Below, one piece after another: positions 19,515 to 29,224 of a DNA stretch of 64,000 nucleotides. Within the stretch, counting starts at the first letter, position 1. Every line of letters starts with the position of its first letter. Under the pieces are notes generated by a model. The model was not told the origin of the DNA. It made no database searches and worked only from the letters and a program-made list of their open reading frames with translations. This DNA is from Clostridiisalibacter paucivorans DSM 22131 (GTDB taxonomy: Bacteria > Bacillota > Clostridia > Tissierellales > Clostridiisalibacteraceae), in the NCBI RefSeq assembly GCF_000620125.1, contig NZ_JHVL01000004.1, positions 1 through 64,000 on the forward strand, read 5' to 3'. The translations under genes and the position numbers were made by a program.

Positions 19515-22010
19515 CTAATATTCAATTTTTATATTATTCATATTAATAATTGCATTCTTTAAACCCTTATAAGTAGGCATTTCTTTAATATTTACCTTAT
19601 TTCTATTTCTCAAGTTCTTTATATACACATATCCATCTATTTCTTTGAAGTCAAATATTTCACTTTCTTTAAATATTTCAAGGGCCAGTGTGAATTTCTC
19701 ATCATTTAAATTCATATTCAAATCTCTCATACCCATGATATATTTTTCCTTGTCTATCTTATATGCTTTATATTCATTTATTAATGTCTTATACATATAT
19801 CTTAGTTCATCTAATGTAGGGGCCACTTTATCTAAAAATGCCTTATTATACTGTAAATCATTGGAATCAACTAGATCATAAATATCTTTCTCATGCGGAT
19901 TATTTATGAACCGATTTATAATATCTAGATTGAAACATATATCTAAAAATATAATGCTCTGAAAGTCTTCATATTTTGATGGTAACTCCATTATAGGATT
20001 TATTATTATATTGTTCTCAAAATTTTTATCTATATAATTATATGATATCTTGGTTTTTCTTACAACATCCCTTCCTGAAAACTCCAACTCCCGTAGCAAC
20101 TTCAAAACATTTGTTTTATTATTCACAAACACTAGGGTTTTATTATTATCCTTGATTTTATCTATAGCAAATCTAAATTTATTTTTTATATCTTTCCATT
20201 TATTTTTTTCATTTTCATTAACACTTGCATCACTTTTATCAAGATTTAATATGCTATTTCGAAAAGACCTGTAATATTCCCCATCATCCATAAAAATGCT
20301 TCTATTTTGATTTTTTATATCTTTTACAAGCAATTGTATTCTCTCTTCTCCTAGATATTTATTTATATCTAATGCCGCTACAATATCTACCCTATTTCCA
20401 GTTTCTAAATCGTCATATATTTCACCTTGATTAAAAGCTATGCCATCTATATTTATTTCATTTTTAGACAGTAATAACTTTAAATGATCGCTTTCCTTAC
20501 CAACCAATCGTTTTGACTTCAATAATAAGTTCCTGCAAAAAAACACAGGACTGGGATTCCCCATTCCAAAGGGCTCTAACTTTTTTATTTCTTTGATAGT
20601 TTTTATAGATACATCTTCTAATTCTATCAGACTTTCCACTTTTATTTCTGGAATTAAATCAGATTCAGTTAATGCCTGCTTAGTGATAGTATTAATTTTT
20701 TCCTTGAATTTTTCTATATTATCTCTATTTATAGATAATCCTGCCGCTTGCTTATGTCCTCCAAACTTATCAAATAACTCTTCACATGCCTTTAAACTTT
20801 CAAAAATATCAAAAGTTGGGATGCTTCTAGCAGAACCCCTGCCCTCTTCACCATCTATAGATATCAATATAGATGGTCTATAATACTTTTCAGTGATTTT
20901 AGAGCTCACTATCCCTATAACACCATGGTGCCAATGTTCTGAACTAAGAACAATAAATTTATCATTCTCTAAATCTATATTATTCTCTATATATTCCTCA
21001 GCTTCTTTTAAAATCTTGCTCTGTATCTCCTGTCTCTTTTTATTTTCTTCATCTAATAGTTTAGCTATTTTAATAGCCTCTTCCATCTTTTCACTTGTCA
21101 AAAGTTCAACACCATAATCTGCTGAACCTATTCTTCCAGCAGCATTAAGTCTAGGACCAATTACAAATCCAATATGTCCACTCGTTATTTTTTTGTCACG
21201 TAATCCAGTTATCTCCATCAATGCTTTTATGCCTTTATTATTTGTGCTAGTTATATATTCAAGTCCTAATTTAGATATAATTCTATTTTCGCCTACTAAT
21301 GGAACAATATCAGCTATAGTCCCTATAGCTACTATTGGCAGATATTCTTTATAATCTAATGGGACATCTAATTTCTCTGTCAATCCTTGTATTATCTTAA
21401 ATACTACTCCCGCACCACAAAGACTTTTAAAGGGGTATTCATCATCTAATCTGTTTGGATTTATAACTGCAAAGGCATCTGGTATATCCCCTTGACATTG
21501 ATGGTGGTCAGTTATTATTATATCTATCTCTCTTCCATTACAATACTCAACCACATCATTAGATGTAATACCACAATCTACCGTTATTATAAGTTGTCCC
21601 CCTCTATCAACTATGTAATCAATAGCTTTATGATTTAATCCATATCCTTCTTCAGCCCTATCTGGAATATAATACTCCACATCTATATCAAGAGTTTTAA
21701 AAAAGATTTTAAATAGAGATATACTAGTTACTCCATCCACATCATAATCTCCATATATCCATACATTTTCTTTTTCATTTATAGCCTTAATTATTCTATC
21801 TATTGCCTTCTCAACATCCTTAAGTAGAAATGGATCATACATATCTTCTATTTTAGGATTTAAAAAAAGATTCATTTCATCCACATCATTTATTCCTCTA
21901 TTTATCATAGATTTAATTAATAGGGGACTTACATCTAATTTTTTAGATATTGATGTGACTTTAGAATAATCACCTTGTGCTAATTTAACTATTTTGTCTT
22001 TTATTTTCAC
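19515..22010 (-). CDS. recJ: Single-stranded-DNA-specific exonuclease RecJ
   Basis: RecJ is a 5'-3' ssDNA exonuclease of recombination and base-excision repair. DHH motifs are seen as YGDYDVDGVTS and TDHHQCQGDIP, then the DHHA1 region with FGGHKQAAG. About 831 residues exceed the short bacterial form by roughly 230 because of the C-terminal extension usual in Firmicutes. I chose GTG 22010 because AGGTGA is 5 bases upstream; a GTG at 22019 lacks a site. It is followed by apt. Confidence 0.93.
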   Translation of the reverse strand: MKIKDKIVKLAQGDYSKVTSISKKLDVSPLLIKSMINRGINDVDEMNLFLNPKIEDMYDPFLLKDVEKAIDRIIKAINEKENVWIYGDYDVDGVTSISLFKIFFKTLDIDVEYYIPDRAEEGYGLNHKAIDYIVDRGGQLIITVDCGITSNDVVEYCNGREIDIIITDHHQCQGDIPDAFAVINPNRLDDEYPFKSLCGAGVVFKIIQGLTEKLDVPLDYKEYLPIVAIGTIADIVPLVGENRIISKLGLEYITSTNNKGIKALMEITGLRDKKITSGHIGFVIGPRLNAAGRIGSADYGVELLTSEKMEEAIKIAKLLDEENKKRQEIQSKILKEAEEYIENNIDLENDKFIVLSSEHWHHGVIGIVSSKITEKYYRPSILISIDGEEGRGSARSIPTFDIFESLKACEELFDKFGGHKQAAGLSINRDNIEKFKEKINTITKQALTESDLIPEIKVESLIELEDVSIKTIKEIKKLEPFGMGNPSPVFFCRNLLLKSKRLVGKESDHLKLLLSKNEINIDGIAFNQGEIYDDLETGNRVDIVAALDINKYLGEERIQLLVKDIKNQNRSIFMDDGEYYRSFRNSILNLDKSDASVNENEKNKWKDIKNKFRFAIDKIKDNNKTLVFVNNKTNVLKLLRELEFSGRDVVRKTKISYNYIDKNFENNIIINPIMELPSKYEDFQSIIFLDICFNLDIINRFINNPHEKDIYDLVDSNDLQYNKAFLDKVAPTLDELRYMYKTLINEYKAYKIDKEKYIMGMRDLNMNLNDEKFTLALEIFKESEIFDFKEIDGYVYIKNLRNRNKVNIKEMPTYKGLKNAIINMNNIKIEY

Positions 22011-22019
22011 ATTTATCAC

Positions 22020-22439
22020 CTATTGATTGTTTTCTTTAATCTCTGTATTTTTTTCTTCTCCATTAGTTTTTATTGCATCGCCTTTAAGTGTAGCTTCTTT
22101 TTCTATAATATCTTTATTATATTGTTCAACTTCTAATTTTAGCTTATCTTTTTCAGTCTCTAATTCTTCAACTTTAAATTCTAGATCACCCTTTTCAGTC
22201 TCCAAATTATTTACTTTTTTATTTAATTCCTTAACCTTCATAGAAAGTTTGAATTGTCTAATCATCCCTAAAAAGGTTACAATTATTGCCCCTATAGCAG
22301 CCGATATAAATATAACCAAAGCTTGAGAGACTTTGACCTTTGTAAATAAAAAGTTAATCATAACACTATCGGCATTTTGAACTGCAAAAATAGTTACCCC
22401 AATAGCTAGAATAAGAGAAAATATAAATCCTATTTGCAT
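22020..22439 (-). CDS. LapA-domain membrane protein with coiled coil
   Basis: Two hydrophobic segments (about residues 1-20 and 38-60) form a LapA/DUF1049 domain, including the FAVQNADSVMINFLF stretch. Residues 68-125 form an acidic, Glu/Lys-rich coiled coil with repeated LETEKxxL. Such proteins help assemble outer-layer or membrane complexes in other bacteria, but the role in Clostridia is unknown. The gene abuts recJ and lies 16 bp after the UbiB-like gene stop, so it is likely cotranscribed. Confidence 0.8.
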   Translation of the reverse strand: MQIGFIFSLILAIGVTIFAVQNADSVMINFLFTKVKVSQALVIFISAAIGAIIVTFLGMIRQFKLSMKVKELNKKVNNLETEKGDLEFKVEELETEKDKLKLEVEQYNKDIIEKEATLKGDAIKTNGEEKNTEIKENNQ

Positions 22440-22455
22440 AAAAACACCCCCAAAT

Positions 22456-24141
22456 CTATTTTCTATATCTTAAAATATCCATTAATATAGATATTGTAAG
22501 AATCATACCTAATATTCCCGCAAAAGAAAATCCAATGAACCCCATAGCATTCATGCCTAATAATGTTGGACCAGTCTTAGACTGTATAACTATAGATGAT
22601 CCCACTACTAAAGCCGACACCATTAGACTCAATGATACCTTATTTGTCATAATATTTATTTCTCTTTTTAACTCATTAAATCCTTCAATCTTTAATGTGA
22701 TTTTTAATTTATTTTTTTCTATCCTATGGAATGCTTGCTTTAAAAGCCTAGGCAAATCTTTCAAATCTTTCAAAGTGTCCAGTGACATCTCCGCTCCCTC
22801 GGATAGTATTCTGTTAAAATTAAATTTCTGTTTTTTTAATTCTATTAATAATTCATCTGATAACTGTATTAAACTAAAATCAGGATTTAGCTTTTTAGAA
22901 ACTCCTTCAATAGTTACTACCGATTTTATTAATAAAACTAATTGAGATGGTATCTTTATATTATGTCTATATGAGATTCTTAATAGATCATTTAATGCAT
23001 CGCTAAAGTTTAATTTATCAAATGGTACATTGTAGTAATAATTTAATAAGACATTTAATTCTCTTTTTAAATTCATTTCATCAGTCTCAACAGGTATAGC
23101 ATTCATCTTTTCTAATGCTTCCACTATTTTAGTAGCATCTTTTTTCGAACCAGCTTTCAACATAGTCACTATAAAGCTAAGGGTCTCTTTATCTAAATAT
23201 CCCACTATACCAAAATCTACAAACCCTATTTTATTATTATTTATTACGAATATATTGCCAGGATGAGGGTCACCATGAAAGAAACCATGTATGAATATCT
23301 GTTCCATAAAAATTTGAGCCCCTAAATGAGCAATTTTACTTTTATCTATAGCCATATCTTCTAGTTTTTTAAAATCACTCAATTTGACCCCATGAATCAT
23401 CTCAGTTACAAGTATCTTTTTTGTTGTATATTCCCAATAGACCTTGGGAATAAAGATTCTATCATCGTCTTTAAACTTTTCTCTGAAATTTTCACAGTTT
23501 TGAGCCTCATATGTATAATCCAATTCTTTCTTTAATAGATAAGAGAATTCTTCTACCACATCTACATATTTCACAGGATTTTTTTTATTAAAATGTTCAT
23601 CTACCAGCTTTGCTATAGAAAATAATATATTTAGATCCTTAAAAATTATTTTTCGAATATTAGGCCTTTGAATCTTTATTACTACATTTCTTCCATCCTT
23701 AAGTCTTCCTTTATATACTTGACCAATAGAGGCTGCAGCAATAGGTGTTTCGTTAAAATTACTAAAGACTTCATCTATATCTTTGTTTAATTCCTTTTTA
23801 AATATTTTCTTTGCTTTTTCTACAGGGTATTCATTCACATTATCTTGTAATCGAGATAATTCATCTACTATATCCTCAGGTAAAATATCATACCTGGTAC
23901 TTAATATCTGCCCCAATTTTATAAATGTAGGTCCTAATTCCTCCAATGCCATCCTAATTCTCTGGGCTCTATTATACTTGTTACTTATGTCATTAGATTT
24001 TTTTAAGAAATGAGTCTTTATAAAACTTTTATTATGCAACTTATCAGCCATTATGCTAAACCCATATTTAGCTAAGACTTGAGATATTTCCTTATATCTT
24101 TTTATATTTTTATATTTGTTATTTAAAATAAAATCTATCAC
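22456..24141 (-). CDS. ABC1/UbiB-family (AarF) atypical protein kinase-like protein
   Basis: The KxGQ motif LGPTFIKLGQILSTR, the A-rich loop AAASIGQVYKG, the VVIKIQRP lysine, HGDPHPGN and VDFG show the complete UbiB core. Two C-terminal membrane segments anchor it. In quinone-making bacteria UbiB supports ubiquinone synthesis. Spore-forming anaerobes carry homologues without that pathway, so the role here may be in lipid or isoprenoid handling. GTG start at 24141 with GAGGGG upstream; 561 residues. Confidence 0.9.
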   Translation of the reverse strand: MIDFILNNKYKNIKRYKEISQVLAKYGFSIMADKLHNKSFIKTHFLKKSNDISNKYNRAQRIRMALEELGPTFIKLGQILSTRYDILPEDIVDELSRLQDNVNEYPVEKAKKIFKKELNKDIDEVFSNFNETPIAAASIGQVYKGRLKDGRNVVIKIQRPNIRKIIFKDLNILFSIAKLVDEHFNKKNPVKYVDVVEEFSYLLKKELDYTYEAQNCENFREKFKDDDRIFIPKVYWEYTTKKILVTEMIHGVKLSDFKKLEDMAIDKSKIAHLGAQIFMEQIFIHGFFHGDPHPGNIFVINNNKIGFVDFGIVGYLDKETLSFIVTMLKAGSKKDATKIVEALEKMNAIPVETDEMNLKRELNVLLNYYYNVPFDKLNFSDALNDLLRISYRHNIKIPSQLVLLIKSVVTIEGVSKKLNPDFSLIQLSDELLIELKKQKFNFNRILSEGAEMSLDTLKDLKDLPRLLKQAFHRIEKNKLKITLKIEGFNELKREINIMTNKVSLSLMVSALVVGSSIVIQSKTGPTLLGMNAMGFIGFSFAGILGMILTISILMDILRYRK

Positions 24142-24167
24142 AGTGCACCCCTCATCATTTATATATT

Positions 24168-24183
24168 TTGTAATAGATTACAA
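24168..24183. promoter_or_regulatory. Perfect 16-bp palindrome upstream of the UbiB-like gene
   Basis: TTGTAATAGATTACAA is a perfect palindrome starting about 27 bp upstream of the GTG of the UbiB-like gene. It may be a binding site for a dimeric regulator. The responsible factor is not identified. Confidence 0.4.
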
Positions 24184-24257
24184 TATGTGTTAATTTTTTT
24201 GATTATTAGTTACAATACTATATTACCCATATTTTATCTAATAACAACTGTTTTCTT

Positions 24258-24295
24258 AAAAAGAAAAGCCCTCCATAATTATATAGAGGGCAAAT
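24258..24295 (-). terminator. Rho-independent terminator after secF
   Basis: On the minus strand GCCCTC(TATA) pairs with (TGGA)GGGC around a short A+T loop and is followed by a T-rich run. It sits just downstream of the secF stop. Confidence 0.85.
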
Positions 24296-24298
24296 ATC

Positions 24299-25183
24299 TT
24301 AAACTCTTTTAGGTTTGTAATTTTTCCCTGAAGATCTTTTTTTCAATAAATACCATACAGGACTGGCTATAAATATAGAGGAATAAGTTCCCACAAGCAC
24401 GCCTACTATTAATGGCAATGCAAAGTCTTTTATAGCTTCAACTCCAAATATATATAGACAGGCTATAGCCAATAGAGTAGTAAATGAAGTATTTATAGAT
24501 CTTACAATAGTCTGTGAAATACTAGTATTTACAAGTTCTGCATATTTACCTCTTTTAATTAACTTAGTATTCTCCCTAATTCTATCAAATACAACTATGG
24601 TATCATTTATAGAATATCCCACTATGGTAAGAATAGCAGCTACAAAAGAACTATTAACTGGTACTCTCAATAGTGCATATACAGCCAATGCAACCAATAC
24701 ATCATGCATTAATGCCACAACAGCAGCTACTCCAAATTTAAACTCAAATCTAAAAGTTATATATATAAGCATACCTATAGTAGCAATCAAAATAGACAAT
24801 ATAGCCTTGTTTTGAATTTCGTCACCTATCGCAGGCTGAAAAGTCTGAGATTGCTCAGGAGTTTCTTGTTTAAGACCATACTTTTCCTTGAATTCATTAA
24901 ATAAATCCATTCTTTCATTATTATCTAAATCAAGTTTTGTCTTTATCATAATTTCATTTTTCTGATCTCCTACATGTATTATATCTGCATCTTTATCTAT
25001 CTTATCTACTATTTCTCTTATTTCATTTACAGAAACTTCTTTTCCTAAATCTATCTGTAACATTGTACCACCAGTAAAATCTATACCATAATTTAACCCC
25101 CTTGAAACCATTGTAAATAAACCTATAACAATGACTACAAAAGATAATATGAAAAATTTATTTTTATGTTTAATAATATCCAT
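24299..25183 (-). CDS. secF: Protein-export membrane protein SecF
   Basis: SecF and SecD form a membrane complex that helps Sec translocation using the proton gradient. Six membrane segments and the family sequence NYGIDFTGGTML at the start, with VGYSINDTIVVFDRIREN in the centre, are visible. I chose ATG 25183, downstream of GGGAGAG; an upstream in-frame GTG overlaps secD. Secretion of proteins and yajC upstream fit this cluster. Confidence 0.96.
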   Translation of the reverse strand: MDIIKHKNKFFILSFVVIVIGLFTMVSRGLNYGIDFTGGTMLQIDLGKEVSVNEIREIVDKIDKDADIIHVGDQKNEIMIKTKLDLDNNERMDLFNEFKEKYGLKQETPEQSQTFQPAIGDEIQNKAILSILIATIGMLIYITFRFEFKFGVAAVVALMHDVLVALAVYALLRVPVNSSFVAAILTIVGYSINDTIVVFDRIRENTKLIKRGKYAELVNTSISQTIVRSINTSFTTLLAIACLYIFGVEAIKDFALPLIVGVLVGTYSSIFIASPVWYLLKKRSSGKNYKPKRV

Positions 25184-25199
25184 TGTAACTCTCCCTTCT

Positions 25200-26468
25200 T
25201 TAAGCACCGTACATCTTTATATTTTTAGTTATATTCATTCCGATAACTAACCTTAACAAGTATTTAGTTATGAATACTGCTGTTACCATAGATGCAACTA
25301 TACCTATAATCAGTGTTACAGCAAACCCTTTTATTGGACCCGTTCCAAAATTAAATAATACAATACCAGCTATAAGAGTAGTTACATTAGCGTCTAAAAC
25401 TGTAGATAATGCCCTTTTAAATCCTGAATCAACTGCAGATCTCAAAGTCTTACCTACCCTCAACTCTTCCTTTACTCTTTCAAAAATAACTACATTTGCA
25501 TCTACTGCCATACCTACTGAAAGTATTAAACCGGCTATACCTGGTAATGTAAGAGTGGCATTAATACCTATCATAGTAACCATAACTAAAAGGATATATA
25601 TAGTCAATGCTATATCTGCAACAAGTCCAGGAATTCTATAAAATATAATCATAAATACAAAAATCAATAGTAGCCCTATCATACCTGCATATACACTTTT
25701 ATCTAAAGATTTAAGTCCTAAAGTAGGGCCTATTACCGATGACTGTACTTCCTTCATCTCTACTGGTAATGCTCCAGCCTGTATTAATGTAGCTAGGTCA
25801 CTAGCCTCTTCTATAGTAAAACTACCACTAATAGATGCATTCCCATCGGTTATAGCGCTTGATACTGATGGAGCTGATATAATATCACCATCTAGTACTA
25901 TATAAATGATTTTATCTTCAATATTAGGTTTAGATACTAATTCTTTAGTAGCTTTTGCAAATTTTTCTGCTCCAACACTATCAAGTTCCAAAGATACTGC
26001 AGGTCTTTTACCTCCTGTTACAGGATCTGTTTCATACATTGGCTGCGATTTTTTTACATTTTCGCCAGTCAAAACCACATTCCCTAAAGGATCCATAAAT
26101 TGTAATTCTGCTGTTTTACCAATCATATCCAATGCCTCTTGGGTATTTTTAAGTCCTGGTAATTCGACCCTAATTCTGTCTTCTCCTTCTATTACAATTG
26201 TAGGCTCCGTTACTCCAAGTCCATTTACCCTTTGATCTATTATAGACTTGGCTTCTTTCATCTTTTGAGCAAGTTCTTCCCCTGTTGCACCAGTCTGCGC
26301 TTCTAATACTACGAACACTCCACCTTCTAAATCAAGACCTAAGTTCATTTCTTCTCTAGCTGAATTTAATCTGTATTTTCCTAAATCTAGTCCAGTTATA
26401 GAACTATATCCTAAAAAAGCCACCACAGCAACTATTAATAGGAAAATAACTGTGTTTTTGAATTTCAT
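25200..26468 (-). CDS. secD: Protein-export membrane protein SecD
   Basis: The protein has an N-terminal membrane segment, the extracytoplasmic P1-like region (with IDQRVNGLGVTEPTI), and a C-terminal six-segment core with AVDANVVIFERVKEEL. At 422 residues it is a compact Firmicute SecD without the fused SecF part. It ends 16 bp before the secF start. The family motif DLEGGVFVVLEA is present near residue 48. Confidence 0.96.
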   Translation of the reverse strand: MKFKNTVIFLLIVAVVAFLGYSSITGLDLGKYRLNSAREEMNLGLDLEGGVFVVLEAQTGATGEELAQKMKEAKSIIDQRVNGLGVTEPTIVIEGEDRIRVELPGLKNTQEALDMIGKTAELQFMDPLGNVVLTGENVKKSQPMYETDPVTGGKRPAVSLELDSVGAEKFAKATKELVSKPNIEDKIIYIVLDGDIISAPSVSSAITDGNASISGSFTIEEASDLATLIQAGALPVEMKEVQSSVIGPTLGLKSLDKSVYAGMIGLLLIFVFMIIFYRIPGLVADIALTIYILLVMVTMIGINATLTLPGIAGLILSVGMAVDANVVIFERVKEELRVGKTLRSAVDSGFKRALSTVLDANVTTLIAGIVLFNFGTGPIKGFAVTLIIGIVASMVTAVFITKYLLRLVIGMNITKNIKMYGA

Positions 26469-26542
26469 TTATTATTCCTCCTCCACATTTCCATAATGAA
26501 TATTATATCACAAAAATTATTTGCTTAAAGTGTAAAAAATAT

Positions 26543-27046
26543 CTAAAGTTTGTGTTTTTCTGTATAATTTACATAATTTAATGCAGACTTTTTCAATTCT
26601 TTTATTTCCTCTTCTGTTAACTTTCTCACTATTTTACCAGGAGAACCTAAAACTAAAGAGCCAGAAGGTATCCTAGTTTCAGAAGTTATTAAAGTACCAG
26701 CTCCCACAATAACATTATCTTCTATAATGGCTCCATCAAGAATTATTGAACCCATACCTATTAAAACATTATTCCCAATATTGCAGGCATGTATAATAGC
26801 ATTATGCCCTATTGTTACATAATCTCCAATAATAGTCTTATATTTCTTGCTTATATGAACAGCAGTACCATCTTGTATGCTTGTACACTCTCCAACTATT
26901 ATTTCATTTCCATCTCCTCTAAGAACTGCATTATACCATATGCTGGATTTTCTTCCTATATGGACTTTTCCTATTACATCGGCACTTTCTGCTATAAAAC
27001 AGCTTTCATGGACATTAGGAGATATGCCTTCATATGCTTTAATCAT
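26543..27046 (-). CDS. Gamma-carbonic-anhydrase family protein
   Basis: A left-handed beta helix made of hexapeptide repeats is shown by recurring I/V-G/A steps. Zinc-type histidines H64, H81 and H86 are conserved. At 167 residues it resembles YrdA/CaiE-like proteins. Activity toward CO2 cannot be read from sequence. It starts about 13 bp after the stop of the SCIFF maturase gene, suggesting the same transcript. Confidence 0.9.
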   Translation of the reverse strand: MIKAYEGISPNVHESCFIAESADVIGKVHIGRKSSIWYNAVLRGDGNEIIVGECTSIQDGTAVHISKKYKTIIGDYVTIGHNAIIHACNIGNNVLIGMGSIILDGAIIEDNVIVGAGTLITSETRIPSGSLVLGSPGKIVRKLTEEEIKELKKSALNYVNYTEKHKL

Positions 27047-27059
27047 AAAAAACCTCCTA

Positions 27060-28409
27060 TTAATCTAAATTAGCTACGACAGATATAGCACATTCTATCC
27101 TTTTTTTCTCCATTTCACAAGCTATATTATCGGGTTTTAATATATTGCCATTAGAATTATATGCATTAGCATGACATCCACCACTGCAATAAAATCTAGC
27201 CCAACATCCTTTACATTCTTCTTTAGTATATATATTGGCTCTTTTGAACTCTTCTCTTACCTCATCATTAATTACTCCTTTAAATACATCTCCCATCTTA
27301 AATTCTTCATGGTCTACAAATTGATGACATGGATATAGATCTCCCTTTGGAGTTACTGCCATATAGTAAGAACCTGCTCCACAACCAGATACTCTTCTTA
27401 ATATACATGAACCTTGAGTTAGATCTATAACAAAATGATAAAAACTAAAATTCTCACCTTTTTTCTTTATATCTATATATTCTTTAGACAATTTTTCATA
27501 CTCTTTGAAAATCGTATCTAAATGCTCTTCCTTTATACTATAACTATATTTGGGATCAGCTACAACTGGTTCCATACTAGTAACTTCAAACCCCAAATCC
27601 CTATAATGGAGTACATCTTTGGAAAACTCTAAATTTTCACTAGTAAAAGTTCCCCTAACAAAATAATCCTTGTCTCCCCTTTTTTTAATAAACTTCTTAA
27701 ATTTAGGCACTATTATATCGTAACTTCCCTTATTATCTAATGTTTTTCTCATATTATCATTTACTTCTTTTCTACCATCCAAACTCAAAACTACATTATG
27801 CATATGTTCATTTATAAAATCCATCTTGTCATCATCCAATAATACACCATTAGTAGTTAAAGTAAATCTAAAATTTTTATCATATTTCTTTTCTAATTCC
27901 CTTCCATATTTCACTAACTTTTTAACTACATCAAAATTCATCAATGGCTCTCCACCAAAAAAGTCTACTTCAAGATTTCTTCTAGAACCAGAATTCTCTA
28001 TCAAAAACTCTAAAGATCTCTTTCCCACCTCAAAGGACATTAATTCACTCTTCCCTTTATAATTCCCTTGAGAAGCAAAGCAATACTTGCACTGTAAATT
28101 ACAATCATGAGCTATATGTAAACACAATGCTTTAACAATATTTTGTGCATTTGGATCCACATACTTTTCATATATATCCTCAGTATACAATAATCCGTTA
28201 TTAGCCAAATCTTTTATTTCTTCATATGCATCCTTTAAATCCTCTGTAGAATATCTTCCCGTTAATGTATCTACTATATCTTCCAATGTCATATTTTTAT
28301 AAAGATCTACCATGTCCCAGATTATGTCATCCACCACATGCACTGCTCCACTGTTTACATCTAAAATAATATTTTTATCATTTAGTTGAAATTTGTGTAT
28401 ATTATTCAT
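27060..28409 (-). CDS. SCIFF-peptide maturase (radical SAM, thioether-forming)
   Basis: This radical-SAM/SPASM enzyme makes thioether links in the six-cysteine SCIFF peptide encoded just upstream. The N-terminal domain is peptide-binding. The CxxxCxxC cluster is C103, C107, C110 and the SPASM-like cysteines include CKGCWARFYCSGGC. I chose ATG 28409 (449 residues), 7 bases after GGAGG; longer in-frame starts exist. The peptide gene lies about 90 bp upstream, separated by a terminator-like palindrome. Confidence 0.93.
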   Translation of the reverse strand: MNNIHKFQLNDKNIILDVNSGAVHVVDDIIWDMVDLYKNMTLEDIVDTLTGRYSTEDLKDAYEEIKDLANNGLLYTEDIYEKYVDPNAQNIVKALCLHIAHDCNLQCKYCFASQGNYKGKSELMSFEVGKRSLEFLIENSGSRRNLEVDFFGGEPLMNFDVVKKLVKYGRELEKKYDKNFRFTLTTNGVLLDDDKMDFINEHMHNVVLSLDGRKEVNDNMRKTLDNKGSYDIIVPKFKKFIKKRGDKDYFVRGTFTSENLEFSKDVLHYRDLGFEVTSMEPVVADPKYSYSIKEEHLDTIFKEYEKLSKEYIDIKKKGENFSFYHFVIDLTQGSCILRRVSGCGAGSYYMAVTPKGDLYPCHQFVDHEEFKMGDVFKGVINDEVREEFKRANIYTKEECKGCWARFYCSGGCHANAYNSNGNILKPDNIACEMEKKRIECAISVVANLD

Positions 28410-28480
28410 ATCATAGCCTCCCATATTTAATGCCATGTATTATTCTATAGCAAAATATTAACTTATTCAACAAAAATTCA

Positions 28481-28508
28481 AAAAAGTAGTGGATATCCAC
28501 TACTTTTT
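28481..28508 (-). terminator. Perfect palindrome at the end of the SCIFF gene
   Basis: A 28-nt perfect palindrome (arms AAAAAGTAGTGGAT and ATCCACTACTTTTT) spans the SCIFF stop codon and is followed on the minus strand by T-rich bases. It probably gives partial termination, so that peptide mRNA exceeds maturase mRNA. Confidence 0.8.
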
Positions 28509-28655
28509 AATGTTATTACTGTTTTCGCAACTCTGATTTCCTACTGTACAGGAAGTCTTACAAGCTGACTGACATGATGTTTGACACTCTCCACATCCAC
28601 CATTGGCTATAGTATTTGCAAAACTTTTACCACTGATTGTCTTAATATGTTTCAT
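28500..28655 (-). CDS. SCIFF six-cysteine precursor peptide
   Basis: This 51-residue peptide is the substrate of the thioether maturase. It begins MKHIKTISGKSF and has six cysteines (C21, C24, C28, C32, C36, C43), the SCIFF pattern widespread in Clostridia. The TATATATT between AGGAGGT and ATG is a good ribosome spacing. It is too short for usual gene finding. The 3' end runs into a palindrome (28481-28508) and the maturase is encoded next on the same strand. Confidence 0.93.
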   Translation of the reverse strand: MKHIKTISGKSFANTIANGGCGECQTSCQSACKTSCTVGNQSCENSNNIKK

Positions 28656-28693
28656 AATATATACCTCCTAATTATGCCATTTTCTTCTCCTAG

Positions 28694-28722
28694 ATTATAT
28701 CATATCTCTTACTTTTAGATAA
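28694..28722 (-). promoter_or_regulatory. Probable promoter of the SCIFF gene
   Basis: TTATCT (28722-28717) and TATAAT (28699-28694) are 17 bp apart, about 40 bp before the SCIFF ATG. The -10 is a perfect match; the -35 is weak. Confidence 0.5.
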
Positions 28723-28726
28723 AGTA

Positions 28727-29116
28727 TTATTTTATGTTTACTCCTATCATACCACCAACGGCACCACTAATCAATCCAATTCCTAGTTTGGAAAACATAT
28801 ATATGTTGGGATTAAATGATTTGAATATTATACTCCCACATATAACGAAAATAAATACATATAGAAGTCCAAGGATTGCTCCATTTAACCAACCTTTATT
28901 CATAATATTAGATGAGATTACTATTCCTCCAACTGCAATAGATACTACCATAATGATAGAATTTACTATAGGTATATATCCTTCAGACAGATCAGTATAA
29001 GTCAATAGCAGTGCAAAAATAATAAAGAAAATCATAGTCAATAAAAAACTGAATAAAAGCCCCTTTATTAGAGACATTACTACCCCATTTTTCCTAACTC
29101 CTATATTTCTACTCAT
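28727..29116 (-). CDS. TIGR04086-family membrane protein
   Basis: This 129-residue protein has four hydrophobic segments and belongs to a clostridial family commonly next to SCIFF and yajC genes. Its function is not known. The ATG at 29116 has GGGGGGG upstream. It sits between the yajC terminator and the SCIFF promoter, on the same strand. Confidence 0.8.
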   Translation of the reverse strand: MSRNIGVRKNGVVMSLIKGLLFSFLLTMIFFIIFALLLTYTDLSEGYIPIVNSIIMVVSIAVGGIVISSNIMNKGWLNGAILGLLYVFIFVICGSIIFKSFNPNIYMFSKLGIGLISGAVGGMIGVNIK

Positions 29117-29176
29117 ATAACCCCCCCTTTAGTCCATAATTATGCTGAAAAATAATTAATATTCCAATCACAAATA

Positions 29177-29213
29177 AAAAAACTTCCTAGACTTGACTTA
29201 GGAAGTTTTTCTT
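29177..29213 (-). terminator. Rho-independent terminator after yajC
   Basis: AAACTTCCTA pairs with TAGGAAGTTT around a 7-nt loop, with a seven-T run on the minus strand, just past the yajC stop. Confidence 0.9.
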
Positions 29214-29224
29214 CTTATGTAACA

